Below, one piece after another: positions 48,466-60,384 of a DNA stretch of 64,000 nucleotides. This DNA is from Stomoxys calcitrans (taxonomy: Eukaryota; Arthropoda; Insecta; Diptera; Muscidae): positions 248,001-312,000 of the forward strand of contig NC_081556.1 in the NCBI RefSeq assembly GCF_963082655.1, read 5' to 3'. Under the pieces are notes generated by a model. The model saw only the letters and a program-made list of their open reading frames with translations. It made no database searches and had not been told where the DNA came from. The position numbers and the translations under genes are program-made. Position 1 is the first letter of the stretch. Every line of letters starts with the position of its first letter.

Positions 48466-49066
48466 TTTTTTGTTCAAGTTTTTTGCCCGTTAGAGCGAAG
48501 ATTATTAAATTTTACAATTTTTGTTTGTTTCTGTTTCGAGACGAGGTCAATGATCGGAGATTGCAAATGAAAAAGAAAGCCAAATATAGCAACACACACC
48601 AACCTCTATGGGACGCGTTTCGTCTTTGGTTAGAAGACTTTTCAACCACATTAGGTGTGATGGCTTCAAGGGCCGTGCATTGGTATCTCGTATTTGAATC
48701 GTATAAATTGCGAAAACGCCTCTATGATACAATTACCAAATTAACCACGCTCGACAACCCTGTCTATTAACTGTACTTTTTCCCAATGCATGTATTTTTG
48801 TGTAATGACAGACTTTTTTTCTGTGGCAATTACACTTCTTCCGTAGTACACATGTATATGTGCATCTGTTGGAAGTTGTATTGGTGGCTTCGAACGCTAG
48901 GCAACGGAAACGGCTCTGGCTGTTGCTCTGTGTGCCCAGGTTCGAATGCCGGCCGGGCCCTGCCGAATTTTTTAATTTTTCAAGTTTTTTGCCTGTTAGG
49001 ATGAAGATCATTAAATTTTACAATTTTTATTTGTTTCTCTTTCGAGACGAGCTCAATGATCGGAGA
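48466..49066. repeat. ~97-bp direct repeat pair with intervening insert
   Basis: TTCAAGTTTTTTGCC, AAGATTATTAAATTTTACAA and TTTCGAGACGAG..TCAATGATCGGAGA occur at 48474-48562 and again at 48977-49066. Between the copies, at about 48870-48965, lies a tRNA-like phrase with a B-box (CAGGTTCGAATGCCGG), perhaps another SINE head. Confidence 0.7.
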
Positions 49067-49974
49067 TTTTACTCTATTTATTCAAAATATCCAAAAATGT
49101 CTTATATTAGTTCTCCTTTTATACGTAAATGGTCTAGATCTAGAAAGCTGACACATAGATCGATCTGCTAATATAAGGTTGAGCATGTTCAGCTCATAAA
49201 AAGAATACTTTTTACACAAGTTATTCAAGATATCCGAAAGCGTGCTATATTAGACCTCCTTTCTTTCGAAAATGGTCTAGATCGTATCATATTTCGATCT
49301 TCCAACTAAAGGTTTAGAAATTATAGAAAGCTAATTTTGATAGCCGATTACGCTAAAATTTAATCAATCCATTGTAGAGAGAGAGCGAGAGGGGCATGAT
49401 ACCCTCTACGTTTGCGTCGAACAACATGTGAACATCTTGGCCTCATAAAAAACGGAAATTTAGATAATTGGTATTACTGATCTATCTACGTCCTTTCCCA
49501 ATACGGTCCACATCAAATCTTAGTTGAATATAGCTGTTATACCGTTCTCCAGATGAGAAATATACCTATGGTTGTGGGTATCTAATTTTGTGGCTTGGGC
49601 GAGCTAATGACACATTTTTTATTTTTGCTTGGTTTTAGCGTTGAGTATGTGAGTAAATAATGTGTTTTCGTATCGGTGTATCAGTAATCTCCTTTATTAA
49701 CTAATATTTTCTTTACCAAAATAGTAATAGGCCGACTTTAGGAACATGTCATGCCGAACAATGGAAAGTGGTACCGACTACTGGTAAAAAAGAGTTTTTT
49801 TTTTTTTTTTAAATTTAAAATGTCACAAAATTAATAAAACAAATTTTTGGTTAATGCATCTAAAACAAAAGAAAATTTCAAATCGTAATTACCAAATTTC
49901 AATTGAATTGAACATTTGTAATAGGAAGGAGGATAGATGGAAAAGGCAAAATCCTTAAACTGCCGACTACTGGT
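49067..49974. other. Intergenic, no gene seen
   Basis: GTTCAGCTCATAAAA at 49188 echoes the same phrase at 48447, so the repeat pair may extend this far. Nothing else was recognised. Confidence 0.4.
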
Positions 49975-50350
49975 GCACTTACCCTATACAGCTATATCAC
50001 ATTATGATCCGATCTGGACCATATCGAGCAAGGATTTTGAGGAGCTAAAAAAACTTACAGTTTCCAATTTCGTTGATATTAGGTTGTTGCTGTAGCAGTG
50101 TATGTGTGCCCTGATGAAGGACTACATCGTGTCAATCGAATACGCACAACCGACTGTCATGGAATTAAGAACATGTTTTCGACTTTTAATCTTGAGATCG
50201 GACTACACGGCAGCTTCATCAAAAGAGTCCGATCTGGACCTTATTCGGAAAGAGTGACCCTAGCACAAATCTCTGTTCCAAATTTCAACGAAATCGAAAA
50301 CAAATGTGACCGTATAGGTCCAAGACCCCCTATTGGAAGATCGGTCTATA
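49975..50350. repeat. Muscid-type dispersed repeat, single degenerate copy
   Basis: TATACAGCTATATCACATTA, TCCGATCTGGACC (twice) and AGATCGGTCTATATGGCGGC match the array at 11050-11930. The short hairpin element copy 3 (50086-50166) is embedded in it. Confidence 0.7.
50086..50166. repeat. Short hairpin element, copy 3
   Basis: TTGTTGCTGTAGCAGTG, CTGATGAAGGACTACATCG and CGCACAACCGACTGTCATGG match copy 1 with many changes. No flanking duplication is visible. Confidence 0.7.
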
Positions 50351-51893
50351 TGGCGGCTATGTTGCACTTACCTATAAATTACTTAAAAGTAGGTCATTCA
50401 TGTGACAGCGAAAGAGATGTGACAAATAACGACGTTATCTTTATTTAAATGCATATCACAAGTTTGCCACTAAATCCATCAGACGAAGAAGTGACACATA
50501 TGTAAAAGTCATATTTCGATCTACGCTATGCTATGATTTATTAAATAAAAACCTTCTGCAAAGTTTTGACTTTGGCACTTACATCTTGTTGGCATTTAGA
50601 GGAGGATATATTAATGCAGCGAATATTAATACAGAACAAGCTCTGTTATGTTGATCACCTTATAAAATAAACACTTCAAGCTGTGATAAGGTCGAAAACC
50701 TTTGTTGTTGGAACCTAGTTACATGTATGTTTGTTATCATTATTCATAGTACAACATTTGTTAAATAAGTATATAATATTACTGTGTGACACATAGTTCG
50801 GATGTGTTCTTTACCACACTGAAGTGAAAATTTGACTATTTCATTATGGATTTTATCAGTTTTCTTCTTCTGTGTAGTGTTAAGAGGACCTTTTCCTATG
50901 CTTTGAGAGTACCCAGAAAACATTCTTCCATAATTTGGAAAGAGTTTTCGTTCATGCGATGAATAGTTGCTTGTTAGTCGATCTGGAAATCTTTTTTTGT
51001 ACAACTCAAAGAGTTTGTGTCACTGGCTATTCGAGCGAACAGACCATAAAACAATCTTCTTGTACATCAACGGACAGCAGTTACCTATGTAAACGTTTTT
51101 ACATCTCTTCTCGACGATTATAATGCTACTCATTGAGTTGTAGTCGTTCATACGAGTTGCTTAAAATGCGCCTAGGTTAACTTTCGGCAATTGCTCTATT
51201 TACAAATGTAGACATACAAGGACTTGGATTGAATTATTCGGCGTTTTGATTTGAATGGACTACTTCGACAACATTAAACAGAGTCCCCACTTGGTTGATA
51301 TGACAATTGGTACTAAGTATGACAAATTCCTGACAACAGTTTGGACCTTTGTAATGATTATACAAGAGTTATACATAGTCACCTATAGGATTTGTTTGTA
51401 ACCTGCCTGAGATGAATCTTGTTAGGCATTTTTAGAGCTTCCAAGTGAATAATGCGCAAAACACTTTCTTGTTACTCAATCACACGACTCTTGTGTGTTT
51501 CAAAAAACTTCTAAAAGATTTCAATCCGTGTCACTTGTTGCCAACTTATATAGAAGATTTGCCTAAAACTATTTCAGAAGATTCGTGTTGAGAACACAAC
51601 ACCCCACGGCGTGGATTCCTCTATGACTCTTAGATAAGGTTTTCCGCGATTAAAATCTTCACCTAGAAAATTGGAAAAAGATTAGTTGTCAATCCAATAT
51701 ATTTTTTAGGGTAGTTGGTTGGTGCAGTGGTAGATTTATTCTATTTCAGTTAAGTAGGCAATCAGAAAGTCTTAAAAGTTGTGCAAAGTATGGGAAATAA
51801 AGATGAAATCAATTTTCAATGAAACAACAACAAGGCAGATAATGCTGTTCAACCAATTATTAGGATAAGAAACTGAGAGAGTTAAGATTGGTG
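50351..51893. other. Upstream region of the Swi2-like gene
   Basis: No gene or transposon end recognised. An in-frame TAA/TGA-rich leader precedes the start at 51894. Confidence 0.4.
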
Positions 51894-53887
51894 ATGAGTA
51901 GAATTTGCATCGCAATCTCTTTGTCAGTTTTAATTAAAATCTGTCATATGATGCTTTCAGCAGCTTGTGCTATGGCGAATATGTGCCGCATTATAAGCAA
52001 CACTATACGTGTGTTGAGCGTAAACCAAGCAGCATTGACGCAGCTAGCATTTGCACAAAACATGACAAAAAAGGAGCGTTTAGGTAAGTTGCTAATGCCA
52101 TCTTATACACTTTGAATAAAGTCCCAAAGAAATTTTAAAATAACGAGCTAATCATTTGGCAATGGAAAGAAACTTTATTCCTCGCTACTAATGTGCAATT
52201 AGTTGAAGTAAGATAGCTAGCTCATTGACATTACTAAATCGAGTGTGTATTTATTTCTTTGGAGGTGTTATGAAGGCTTCAGAAACTCATCCGTAGTAAG
52301 GTGAGTATAACAGTTTCAATGGTGAAATGGTTGAATTTAGTTGCAATTATGAAAAGTGATACAGTTTGTCTTGCCTTATCATTTGACAGTGAACAAAAGG
52401 TTCGGAGTAGAATGGAAGATGTCGTTTTTTGTGGCTGGCCAGAAAGGGTTTTTAATCCCATCATGGATTTGCAAGGATTTCACCGAATCAAGTCTCTGAC
52501 CATAGAGTACAGTCATTCGGAAATAATTTTAGATTTTCCGGAAATGTTTTACCTACAGGTAAATATGGCCATTGCGTTTGCACCCTGATCGAAGCGTGTG
52601 GTGAAAGTATTTGCTTTGCAGACAATCAACATTTCCTGGACGAACTTGTCTCATCTAGGCAGTCAGAAAACTTTCAAAAAAATTCACGCATTGAAAATTG
52701 TAGATCTCAGGTGGAATAAACTGATGCAACTGGATCCTTTATTGCTGCCGCCGACTTTTGAACATCTGTATTTGGGGGGTAATAGTTTGATAGATTCGTC
52801 GAATAGAGCTTCTAATGTCAATGGTGCTAATTAGGTAATCCGTGGAACTGCACAAAGAATTTTAAGTGGCTTTTGGTGCCGGAGAAGGGTAACTATGTTG
52901 CAGATCGTGAGCTGTTGGTATGTGCTGATCGCAAATATAAGGATAGGAACGTGACGACAGTCATGAATTATAAAGTGGTGAGTGAGATACTACATGCACA
53001 ACAACCGCTGGGGCGGGGGCCTAACTCATTATCTTTTGCAGATGCTAAGAAATGCTTGCCAATCGCACGAGGATTTAAAAAATTGTTCTTGTTCCATGCA
53101 TCACATTATTCCAAAGACACATTTGCCTTTGTACACAGTCAACTGCTCCCACTTGGGCTTGCATTTTTTACCCGCATTTTTGCCGGAAAATACAACAACG
53201 TTATTTGCCAACAACAATAAGGTAAACTATGGGATGCTTTTGATTCGTAAAGTAACACAACCTCTAAATGGTGGACTTGCTAGATTACAGACATATCACC
53301 CTTGAGGAACAATATTCACTACCGTTATGTGGTTGATGTCCACTTGGATAACAATATGATAGAGACCATAGATGTGCTAGAAGGCGGCTATTGGCTGGAT
53401 CATTTTCGTTTGTTAAGTTTAAAAAATAACAAATTAAAAAAGGTAAACAAATATGGCATTATTCTCGAGAACATTGTGGACATTGTTTTTACTTCCGCTT
53501 AAGATACCTGTGTATGCACTGGACAATGCATTGGACGACAATGCAAATGCGAACCTCTTGCTTCTAAGTATGAACCCCTGGTACTGCTCATGTAAATTTG
53601 GCATGCGCTTCAGGGAGATCGTCATAAAATACAATGACATCCTAAGGGACGCTTGGAATATAACATGCACCTACAAACAAGATGAAGAGGAAAAAATGTC
53701 AACAATTATGGCCATAACCAGAGAAGATGTTTGTAAGCCCAAGAACGAATCCAAAATACATGTCCTGGATTGGATTAATGGAGCATTGGCTATAATGATT
53801 CTACTTATATTGGCCAAGTTAGGATACGATTACTACCACTACAAGAATTATGGACGAGTTCCATGGATAGTAATGAAATTGCCATGA
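51894..53887 (+). CDS. swi2: Leucine-rich-repeat membrane protein, Singed wings 2-like
   Basis: Eight exons join in frame: 51894-52083, 52276-52300, 52390-52558, 52622-52778, 52835-52977, 53042-53221, 53284-53442 and 53504-53887. They give 468 residues. The order is: signal-like hydrophobic N-terminus (ICIAISLSVLIKICHMMLSA); LRRs (LKIVDLRWNKLMQL, HLYLG); a cysteine-flanked cap starting GNPWNC; an N-type cap with CSCSMHHIIP; a second LRR set (NNKITDISPL, VHLDNNMIETID, LLSLKNNKLKK); a second C-cap NPWYCSCKF; and a transmembrane helix at about 429-448, ending GRVPWIVMKLP. There is no TIR domain. The ending and the two LRR blocks recall Drosophila Swi2; that name is from memory. Exon 2 is only 25 nt and is required to keep the frame. 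AATAAA lies near 53935. Confidence 0.8.
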
Positions 53888-54134
53888 AATTGTGTTCGGT
53901 ACGGTAATCAATGGCATTTACTTACATAGAATAGAATAAAGTTCGGATATCATTTTCAAATGCCATTTTATTCAAAACTAGAACAATGCATGTGTGCTTA
54001 TGCCTATAACTAGTAATACAATTTAACTAATTCTTATTGCAAATTCCTAAAATGTATGCCAAAAAGTATTTCATTATAGTTATAGTAAGTTTGCCTTCTT
54101 AAACAATGCTCCTAACATTGGTTATATGTATATA

Positions 54135-55776
54135 CAGCGGTCAAAAAAAGTATTCATCATTAGCAAAATTGATAATAAATTCACTTATTTTGGGTAATTG
54201 AAGAAAATTTAAAGTAAACAAATAATGCAGTTTTATGCAATAGTTTATTTTTCGTAATATGTTTTAAAATAAATTCAAAAAATAAATTTAATTAGCGCAA
54301 AAAATGCAATTTTATATAATAACACCAAAAACAGAACAAAAAAAGTATTCATCATTGATGTGCTATCATCAAAGTCAAATTCAAATATTATTTGGGAATC
54401 CCCCTTTTCTGTTTTATTTAGTAAAGGAGGCTTTGCCCTTGACAGCAAATATTTAATTTCATTGAAAATATAGTTTTTGTCAAAATGGGTCGTAAGCAAA
54501 ACGAGGTTTCTGATGAGGTAAAAGTTTTGATAATAAAACACCACAGGAATGGTTTAACTCAAAAAACTATCAGTGAAATATTAAATAGACCACGATCTAC
54601 TATACAATCCATCATCAGAAAGTGAACAGAAACGAAAACTGTTGACAATAAACCAAGATCTGGTCGACCAAAAGCACTTTCAGTTGGAGATGTGCGTTGG
54701 CTAGTGCGGCAAGTTCAGAAAACTCCGAAGACAAATGCGACCATTCTTCGTAAAAACACTATGGAATATTTAGGGAAGGAAGTTACTACACAAACAATTC
54801 GAAATACACTCAAAAGGCATAGTTACAGAGGAAGAACTGCACGTAAGAAGCCCTTTATAAATAAAATAAACCGAGTGAAAAGGCTAAACTTCGCAAAAAT
54901 GTATGTAAAACAGCCCGAATCATTTTGGAAAACAGCCATTTTTGCAGACGAGAGCAAGTTTAATCTTTTTGGATGCGATGGAAAGGTCATAGTGTACAGA
55001 AAACCAAATACAGAGCTTGAAGAACGAAACACAGTTGCTACTGTAAAACATGGTGGAGGTGGTTTAATGGTTTGGGGGTGTATGGCGGCTTCAGGAGCGG
55101 GAAATCTTGAAATTATTAATGGAGTAATGGATCATAAGTATTACATTGACATTTTAAAGAGGAATTTAAAAGATAGTGCTGTAAAACTTGGGCTTGGTAA
55201 TAACTTTCAATATTATCAAGATAATGACCCCAAACATTCTGCTTTAAATACCAAGATGTGGATGCTGTACAACTGCCCCAAAGTCATTAAAACTCCTCCT
55301 CAAAGTCCCGACTTGAACCCAATTGAACATCTTTGGGAACATCTCGAACGCAAATTGAGAACGCGCAATTTTTCGAGCAAGAGTCAAATGTAACAGGTGA
55401 TAATGGAGGAATGGACTAATATAGACCAAAATATAACCGCTAAATTAGTCCAATCAATGTCAAACCGTTTAAAAGAAGTTATAAGACGCGGTGGTCGAAT
55501 AACAAAGTATTAATTTTTTTAAATTATGTTATTTATTTTTTTGTTTTTTTGCAATGATGAATACTTTTTTTGTTTAATTTTTTGTGTTCAGCTGTAAAAT
55601 GGCCCTTTTTGTTCCAATAAATACTATTTTTTTCTTTAAAAACAATGAAATTGTGTACATATACATCACACAAGCACTACTGCATCATTAGTTTAATATG
55701 TTTTTATTCCAATTGTCTTTTGTAGACTTATTAAAAAAAAAAAACATTGAATGATGAATACTTTTTTTGACCGCTG
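54135..55776 (+). mobile_element. Tc1-family transposon with IR/DR ends, 1,642 bp
   Basis: The ends are CAGCGGTCAAAAAAAGTATT and its inverse, flanked by TA on both sides (54133-54134 and 55777-55778). The motif AAAAAAAGTATTCATCATT occurs at the outer end and again about 190-200 bp inside on both sides, in mirror orientation, while the sequence between is not conserved. This is the inverted/direct-repeat layout known from Sleeping Beauty-type Tc1 elements. It contains one transposase gene (54485-55513). It lies between the convergent Swi2-like and RdgB-beta genes. Confidence 0.95.
54485..55513 (+). pseudogene. Tc1 transposase with two nonsense codons
   Basis: A single frame of 342 sense positions starts MGRKQNEVSDEVKVLII, is stopped by TGA at codon 47 (54623-54625), then runs on to TAA at codon 303 (55391-55393). 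After that the frame remains open to 55513. It has a helix-turn-helix (LTQKTISEILNRPRSTIQSI), GRP linker wording (SGRPKALS), the first catalytic Asp in FADESKF, the second in QDNDPKH and the Glu in NPIEHLW. There are 34 residues between the last two, so DD34E. The catalytic triad is intact but the protein is interrupted, so it is probably a young, recently inactivated copy. Confidence 0.93.
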
Positions 55777-56043
55777 TAAGTAGTATGTACTATGTATATG
55801 GCGAGTGCGCTTATAAAACGAAAAGGGAAGGAAACAAACAAATTTTGTTTTTTTTTTCACAGACCTATCTTGAGCTTCTTATAAAATTGTGTAGGTACAT
55901 CAACTATTAACATTTTGGTTGAAGCCATTCTAAGACTGACGTTCTTTTATGGATTTCCTGAGATTGACTTTAATGCTAATAAACAACTATTTTTCGGGAA
56001 CTATACACCAATATATACGTATGTGTGGGAATCCCGCTTACTG

Positions 56044-57979
56044 CTAACCGTTGTTTTCTAAGCTTGTACTAAGTGCCTCTTCAGGTGCACCCTTTTCCAA
56101 TGAATTGTCACATGTATTATTTGCGGCTCCATTTTCGGCGATCCCATTGGGTTGTTTTAATTTATTATTGGTTTCTTCCTGAATCTTTCGTTCGTACGCA
56201 CGCACGTCTTCTATGGTCATCCCGAACCATTCATCCACCCATGCAAAAGCTAGAATAAAACGGGTAACAAAATCACAATTAAATTTACAACTGTGTCTGT
56301 TTTGTAGGAGAAGTAGTTACCTTGTCTGTGGCCAAGCAGCAAGACATCGCGAATGGATCTTTGAATAAAATCTTCGACTTTTGATTGCAACAAAAATACT
56401 TCGAATGAAGCATCTACGAGTTTATAGGAACACATAATCGGTTTATCAGTTTCACGCCAACCTTCCACTAACGGTCCGCGATCTAAAACAATAAATTAGA
56501 ATAGTTGTCATTTTAAAGCGTAAAAGCTGGTACTATATTCGTTTTTCGCGATATTATTCGGCGATTACTTCTAATAGATATTAGATTTTAAAGCAAAAAA
56601 CATGCTGTAGGAAAATTCCCTCATTACTTGTGGTAAAATTTGAATAAAATTGTTATTTTATCATTGAGTTTTTGTAGTGTTTCAAAAAAGTTTTCAACGC
56701 TGAGAAACGAACATAGTACCAGCTATGGAAGGGGTGATAATACTATTTACTTGTTTTTGTTGACTTAAAAAATTTTGGATCTTCCTCTCTCTTGTAATGT
56801 TTGTTGTTGACCAGTTCATCAAACGCAATGTCAATACTTTCAATAATTCGACTATTTAGTTTTTCTTCACTTAAATGTAGACACTAATTGAAATAAAGGG
56901 GGAAAAATGAAACACACTGCTAAACATTCAAAAAGCGCTATAATTACATTGTCGGAGCTTCCATTATTGTTTTCGTACTTGGTTTGTATCGACACATTTA
57001 GTTTCGGTACAAAGGAACATGTATATTCTTCATATAGAGCAGCCACAAGTGCAGGAGTAGGAGAATCGAACACGAGGTTAAATATGAATGTGAGAAGATT
57101 TACAGATTAGTTCAATAAAAAAATCATTCAGCTTTAAATAAAATTATGAACGTCATAGTTTTGCGATAAAAATGTTATCGTGAACAACTCACCTGTTTTG
57201 GTGAAAGGGAAAAAATTCCAAGATTTTTCTGTCACATAAAACACGCGTGGACAAATGGATTGTATCCAGTAAGGTAGTCGACTAAAATAATAATAATAAA
57301 CACAGAGAGCTTAAATTTTTATCAGATTTTAACAGACCTGGATAAATGAATCCTTTTTTCTGTGTACTGGCCTTTTCCATGCTCCGGGTCTTCGCAGGGC
57401 TCGTTTGTTACTATCTCCACTCCCTCTCCGTCACCACTGGTTTGCTCCAAACTGTGGCGCGCTATCATATACAGCTGCCCTATTTGATACTAATGGGTAA
57501 TTGCAAAATTTAGTTAAGTAAACTAAAAACGCCAACTTGAGATATTTAATGCGGGCCACTATAAATGTGCCTTCAAATGTATAAAAGCAAGCCAATTTGC
57601 TCCAATATGGTTTTTATAAGGGAAATTGAACTTTACACTACTAACATGCATATCAAACATAGTATCTAGCATATGCACCCTAATATACAGTTTTTCCCGG
57701 TGGGAAAATATACATGAAATTTCACGTGTTATTACTTGCATAGGACGCCACAAAGTTGAGAAAAAGTTTAAAGGGTCGATAGGAAATCGCCGTTAGTCTT
57801 GAATTCAATTCAGTTAAACAATTTAATTCAACAATTTCGAAAGCAATATTCCTACTGCTTTAAAGTACTCGTGCTCTATGTCGAAAGGGTGTCTGCGAAA
57901 ACATCCAGTGGAGGATTCCATAACATACCTCCTCGCAGGTCAGTGGCATGCAGATCCTATATTCCTTGGTTAGAACCAT
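56044..57979 (-). CDS. rdgBbeta: Phosphatidylinositol transfer protein, RdgB-beta/PITPNC1 type
   Basis: Seven exons on the minus strand join in frame: 57929-57979, 57338-57489, 57193-57281, 56948-57027, 56751-56883, 56321-56482 and 56044-56249. They give 290 residues. They encode MVLTKEYRICMPLTCEE, YQIGQLYMIARHSLEQT, RIHLSSRLPYWIQSICPR, EKSWNFFPFTKTEYTCSF, EDPKFFKSTKT, EGWRETDKPIMCSYKLV and GHRQAFAWVDEWFGM. This is a full START-like PITP domain with a short C-terminal tail, as in the soluble class II members. These transfer phosphatidylinositol and phosphatidic acid between membranes. It has no FFAT, DDHD or LNS2 region, which separates it from RdgB itself. A family C MITE sits in the fifth intron. 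Confidence 0.93.
56526..56723. mobile_element. MITE family C, copy 3 (intronic)
   Basis: The inverted ends are GCTGGTACTATATTCG and CGAACATAGTACCAGC. It is about 198 bp, noncoding, and lies wholly inside intron 5 of the RdgB-beta gene (56483-56750). I could not define a target duplication. Confidence 0.88.
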
Positions 57980-58929
57980 GTTTTCTCGGTATGTTTAGGC
58001 AAATTATTAAACTATGTCATTACGAAACATTAATTGTGGTGCGTGAATACCAAGTGGCCTTCTGGCTAATACCAAGGAAGGTTTAGAGAAGGTACGTTTA
58101 ATTGCCCAGCTGATTACATTAGTTGTTTCAGCGCCTAGGCATGTTCGCGTACTTTTCTAGTAAAAATTTGCAGAAGAGTAAACATGTTTGATTTGAAAAG
58201 GTTGGCTCACTCTCCCAACAACAATGAAATCAATGATACAAACCTGTGGCGTAAGGCTGTCAAATTTCTGGACACTTCCTAATTGACATTCTAGTTTTCA
58301 TTTGCATTATGATATGTATCAGCCACAATTTCAAAAGATATATGATTATAAAGTGTAAATTATAAATTAAAACAATTAAAATGTGAAAAAATGAGCAAAA
58401 TGTGAACACATTTTAAAATTCAAACCAAGCATTTGACGTTCTAGTGGGATTTGGAAAAACACAGTTAACGATAAATTTTCCGGTGGCAGCGATCAATTGG
58501 AAAAAAAATCTGCAGGAATTATTGGAAACACATGGTACAATTAAGAGGAAGGGTCATTAGCACAACAACAAAAAACTACCCCAAACAAAACTACCTTGAT
58601 GGCAAATGCCGTAAATTGAAATGTCAACGTGGTTTTAGAAGTAAACTTTATTTTACAACTTATCTTCCTCAAATGTATTTTATATTTGTATTTTCATCAT
58701 TATATAACTGTTTTGTTGCTTATGTGTGGAATATCGGATCAAATAGAACACATTTTTAAGATTTTAGAAAAAAGCACAGCTGTCCTGTCAAGCCTTTGAC
58801 ATTAATATTTACTACAAAATCAAAACAAAAATAAAAAAAAATTGTACTCAGCTGTTCGCATGACCTCACTCAAATAGGTACATCCTGTTGGAAACAGAAT
58901 TTTAATCAATGTCACATTTCAATGAGAAC
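57980..58929. other. Upstream of RdgB-beta; degenerate family A MITE
   Basis: 58200-58460 matches, in reverse, internal parts of MITE family A: TTCTGGACACTTCCTAATTG, GACATTCTAGTTTTCATTTG, AAAAGATATATGATTATAAA and TTCTAGTGGGATTTGG. The ends are lost. No other gene is seen. Confidence 0.6.
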
Positions 58930-58933
58930 TTAA

Positions 58934-59165
58934 AGTTGGTACTATATTCGGTTTTCGCGGTGAAAAAATGAGCGGAAAACAACAATCGTTTTCTTATGTA
59001 AAATAAACGCGATCGCGAAAGGAAATATAAGCCATAGCTCTCTCAATAATACTTCATCAAAAATAGATTTTGCTATACTTTGCTTGGTTTTTTGATGAAT
59101 GCGTAGCTCTTGAAAATCTTTTATCAAACATGTAAATGGTATTACAGTCCGCAAATTAACTGAGA
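58934..59165. repeat. Dispersed repeat F, copy 1 (starts like MITE family C)
   Basis: The left edge GTTGGTACTATATTCGG resembles family C. From 59000 to 59160 the sequence matches, in reverse complement, 60870-61010 (CCAAGCAAAGTAT.., GAAGTATT.TTGAGAG). Confidence 0.65.
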
Positions 59166-59589
59166 AAAATACCTCGCCAGTGTCGCCATCACTAGGAGGA
59201 GATAATCACAGCTGAACATTTTTTGATGTTCTCGCGAGTACATAAACCCAAGCGTTCAGTGTCAATGGGGGATATTGATTACCTCTAAACTGTGGTGCCC
59301 CCCAATTTCACTAAAGGTGGGTCAAACAAGATGATTAAACTAAAAAAAGGCTAAGACCCTTTAAACAAAAATACCCTTTTTGCAAACCAATTTTCAAAAG
59401 TACCCTTTTTGACCCTTTTCAAAAAATCTCAAGTGTAACCCTGCGCATAAGTAGTTCTAAGTTCCTTGAGCAGAATAGCATGTCGTTGCATTATTAAGGA
59501 TTTGACTTAAAATAATTGCACATATATATACATTAACACAAATCAACTCTGCTTCAATACTGTTACCTTTCTCTTTTGTTGTGGTTCGA

Positions 59590-59960
59590 TTTTTGTCCTG
59601 GCGACGAATATATTCCGTCGGATTTCTCAATAAAGTCCAGTACTAACGATGACTTTTCCCGAACAACCGTCAAAATGCATTATAACAAGTGGTATTGAGT
59701 TTTATGAACAAAATAGTAGCGACATGTCGCTGCGTCAATATGCATTTCTCTTCAATTAATTGCAAGTGTATTTATATGCTCACGAAATGGGCATCAATCA
59801 ACTCTGCCTCAATGCTGTTGTCTTTGTTGTGTGTTGTTATTTGACTTTAGTATGTGTTTTGGCGAAGTATTTTCGCTGCGAAGAAATGTCAGTACTAGGC
59901 TTAGATTAATAAGCATTTCTTCTGCGAAGTAACTCAGTACTAATCGTTTGCAGATATGGC
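59590..59960. repeat. Dispersed repeat family D, copy 2 (inverted)
   Basis: GACGAATATATTCCGTCGG, GCGACATGTCGCTGCGTC, TTCAATTAATTGCAA and CGCTGCGAAGAAATGTCAGT match 31.7-32.2 kb in reverse complement and in reverse order. Confidence 0.65.
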
Positions 59961-59994
59961 TAGCTGTCCATGGTACGTGCGGCAGCGTCTAAAC

Positions 59995-60178
59995 TCGGTT
60001 GTAATCTCGACACGGTTTTCTATCGACCGCCGACAAGTTTGTTGTGTTTAGTCGACTTACGCTTCTTTAGTTTGTACTTGACGAAGTCACGAACAAAGTT
60101 AAAAGTTGAAAATTATTATTTTGTTTTATCAAAACCCCAAAATCGAGGATATATTTTGTTTGCTTGTATTTTTTTGTG
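59995..60178 (+). other. Probable 5' noncoding exon of the LAPTM4-like gene
   Basis: A good donor TTTTTGTG|GTAAGTCC ends at 60178, and an acceptor CCCTTGCAG ends at 60316, 68 bp before the chosen start codon. The upstream limit is not known. Confidence 0.45.
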
Positions 60179-60384
60179 GTAAGTCCTACGATACGGCCAC
60201 ATATGATCTTATTGTACATTTCGTGTACAAGCTATAAAAATATTTTGTTGTGTGTGTGTATGTTGTTGTGTATTGTGCTATCTGCCAAATGAAAATTAAC
60301 TTGCATTCCCTTGCAGAAATTTTCTACATCTAATACAACTTCGCAAGAAGTCCAAACATTCCCCCCTCGGCCCTGCGGCAAGAA

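Noticed and set aside
57028..57073. Extra coding exon reading SPTPALVAALYEE in RdgB-beta
   Set aside because: It lies in frame just before the acceptor but has no AG at its left edge and would disrupt the conserved TKTEYTCSF junction. It is the pyrimidine-rich end of the intron.
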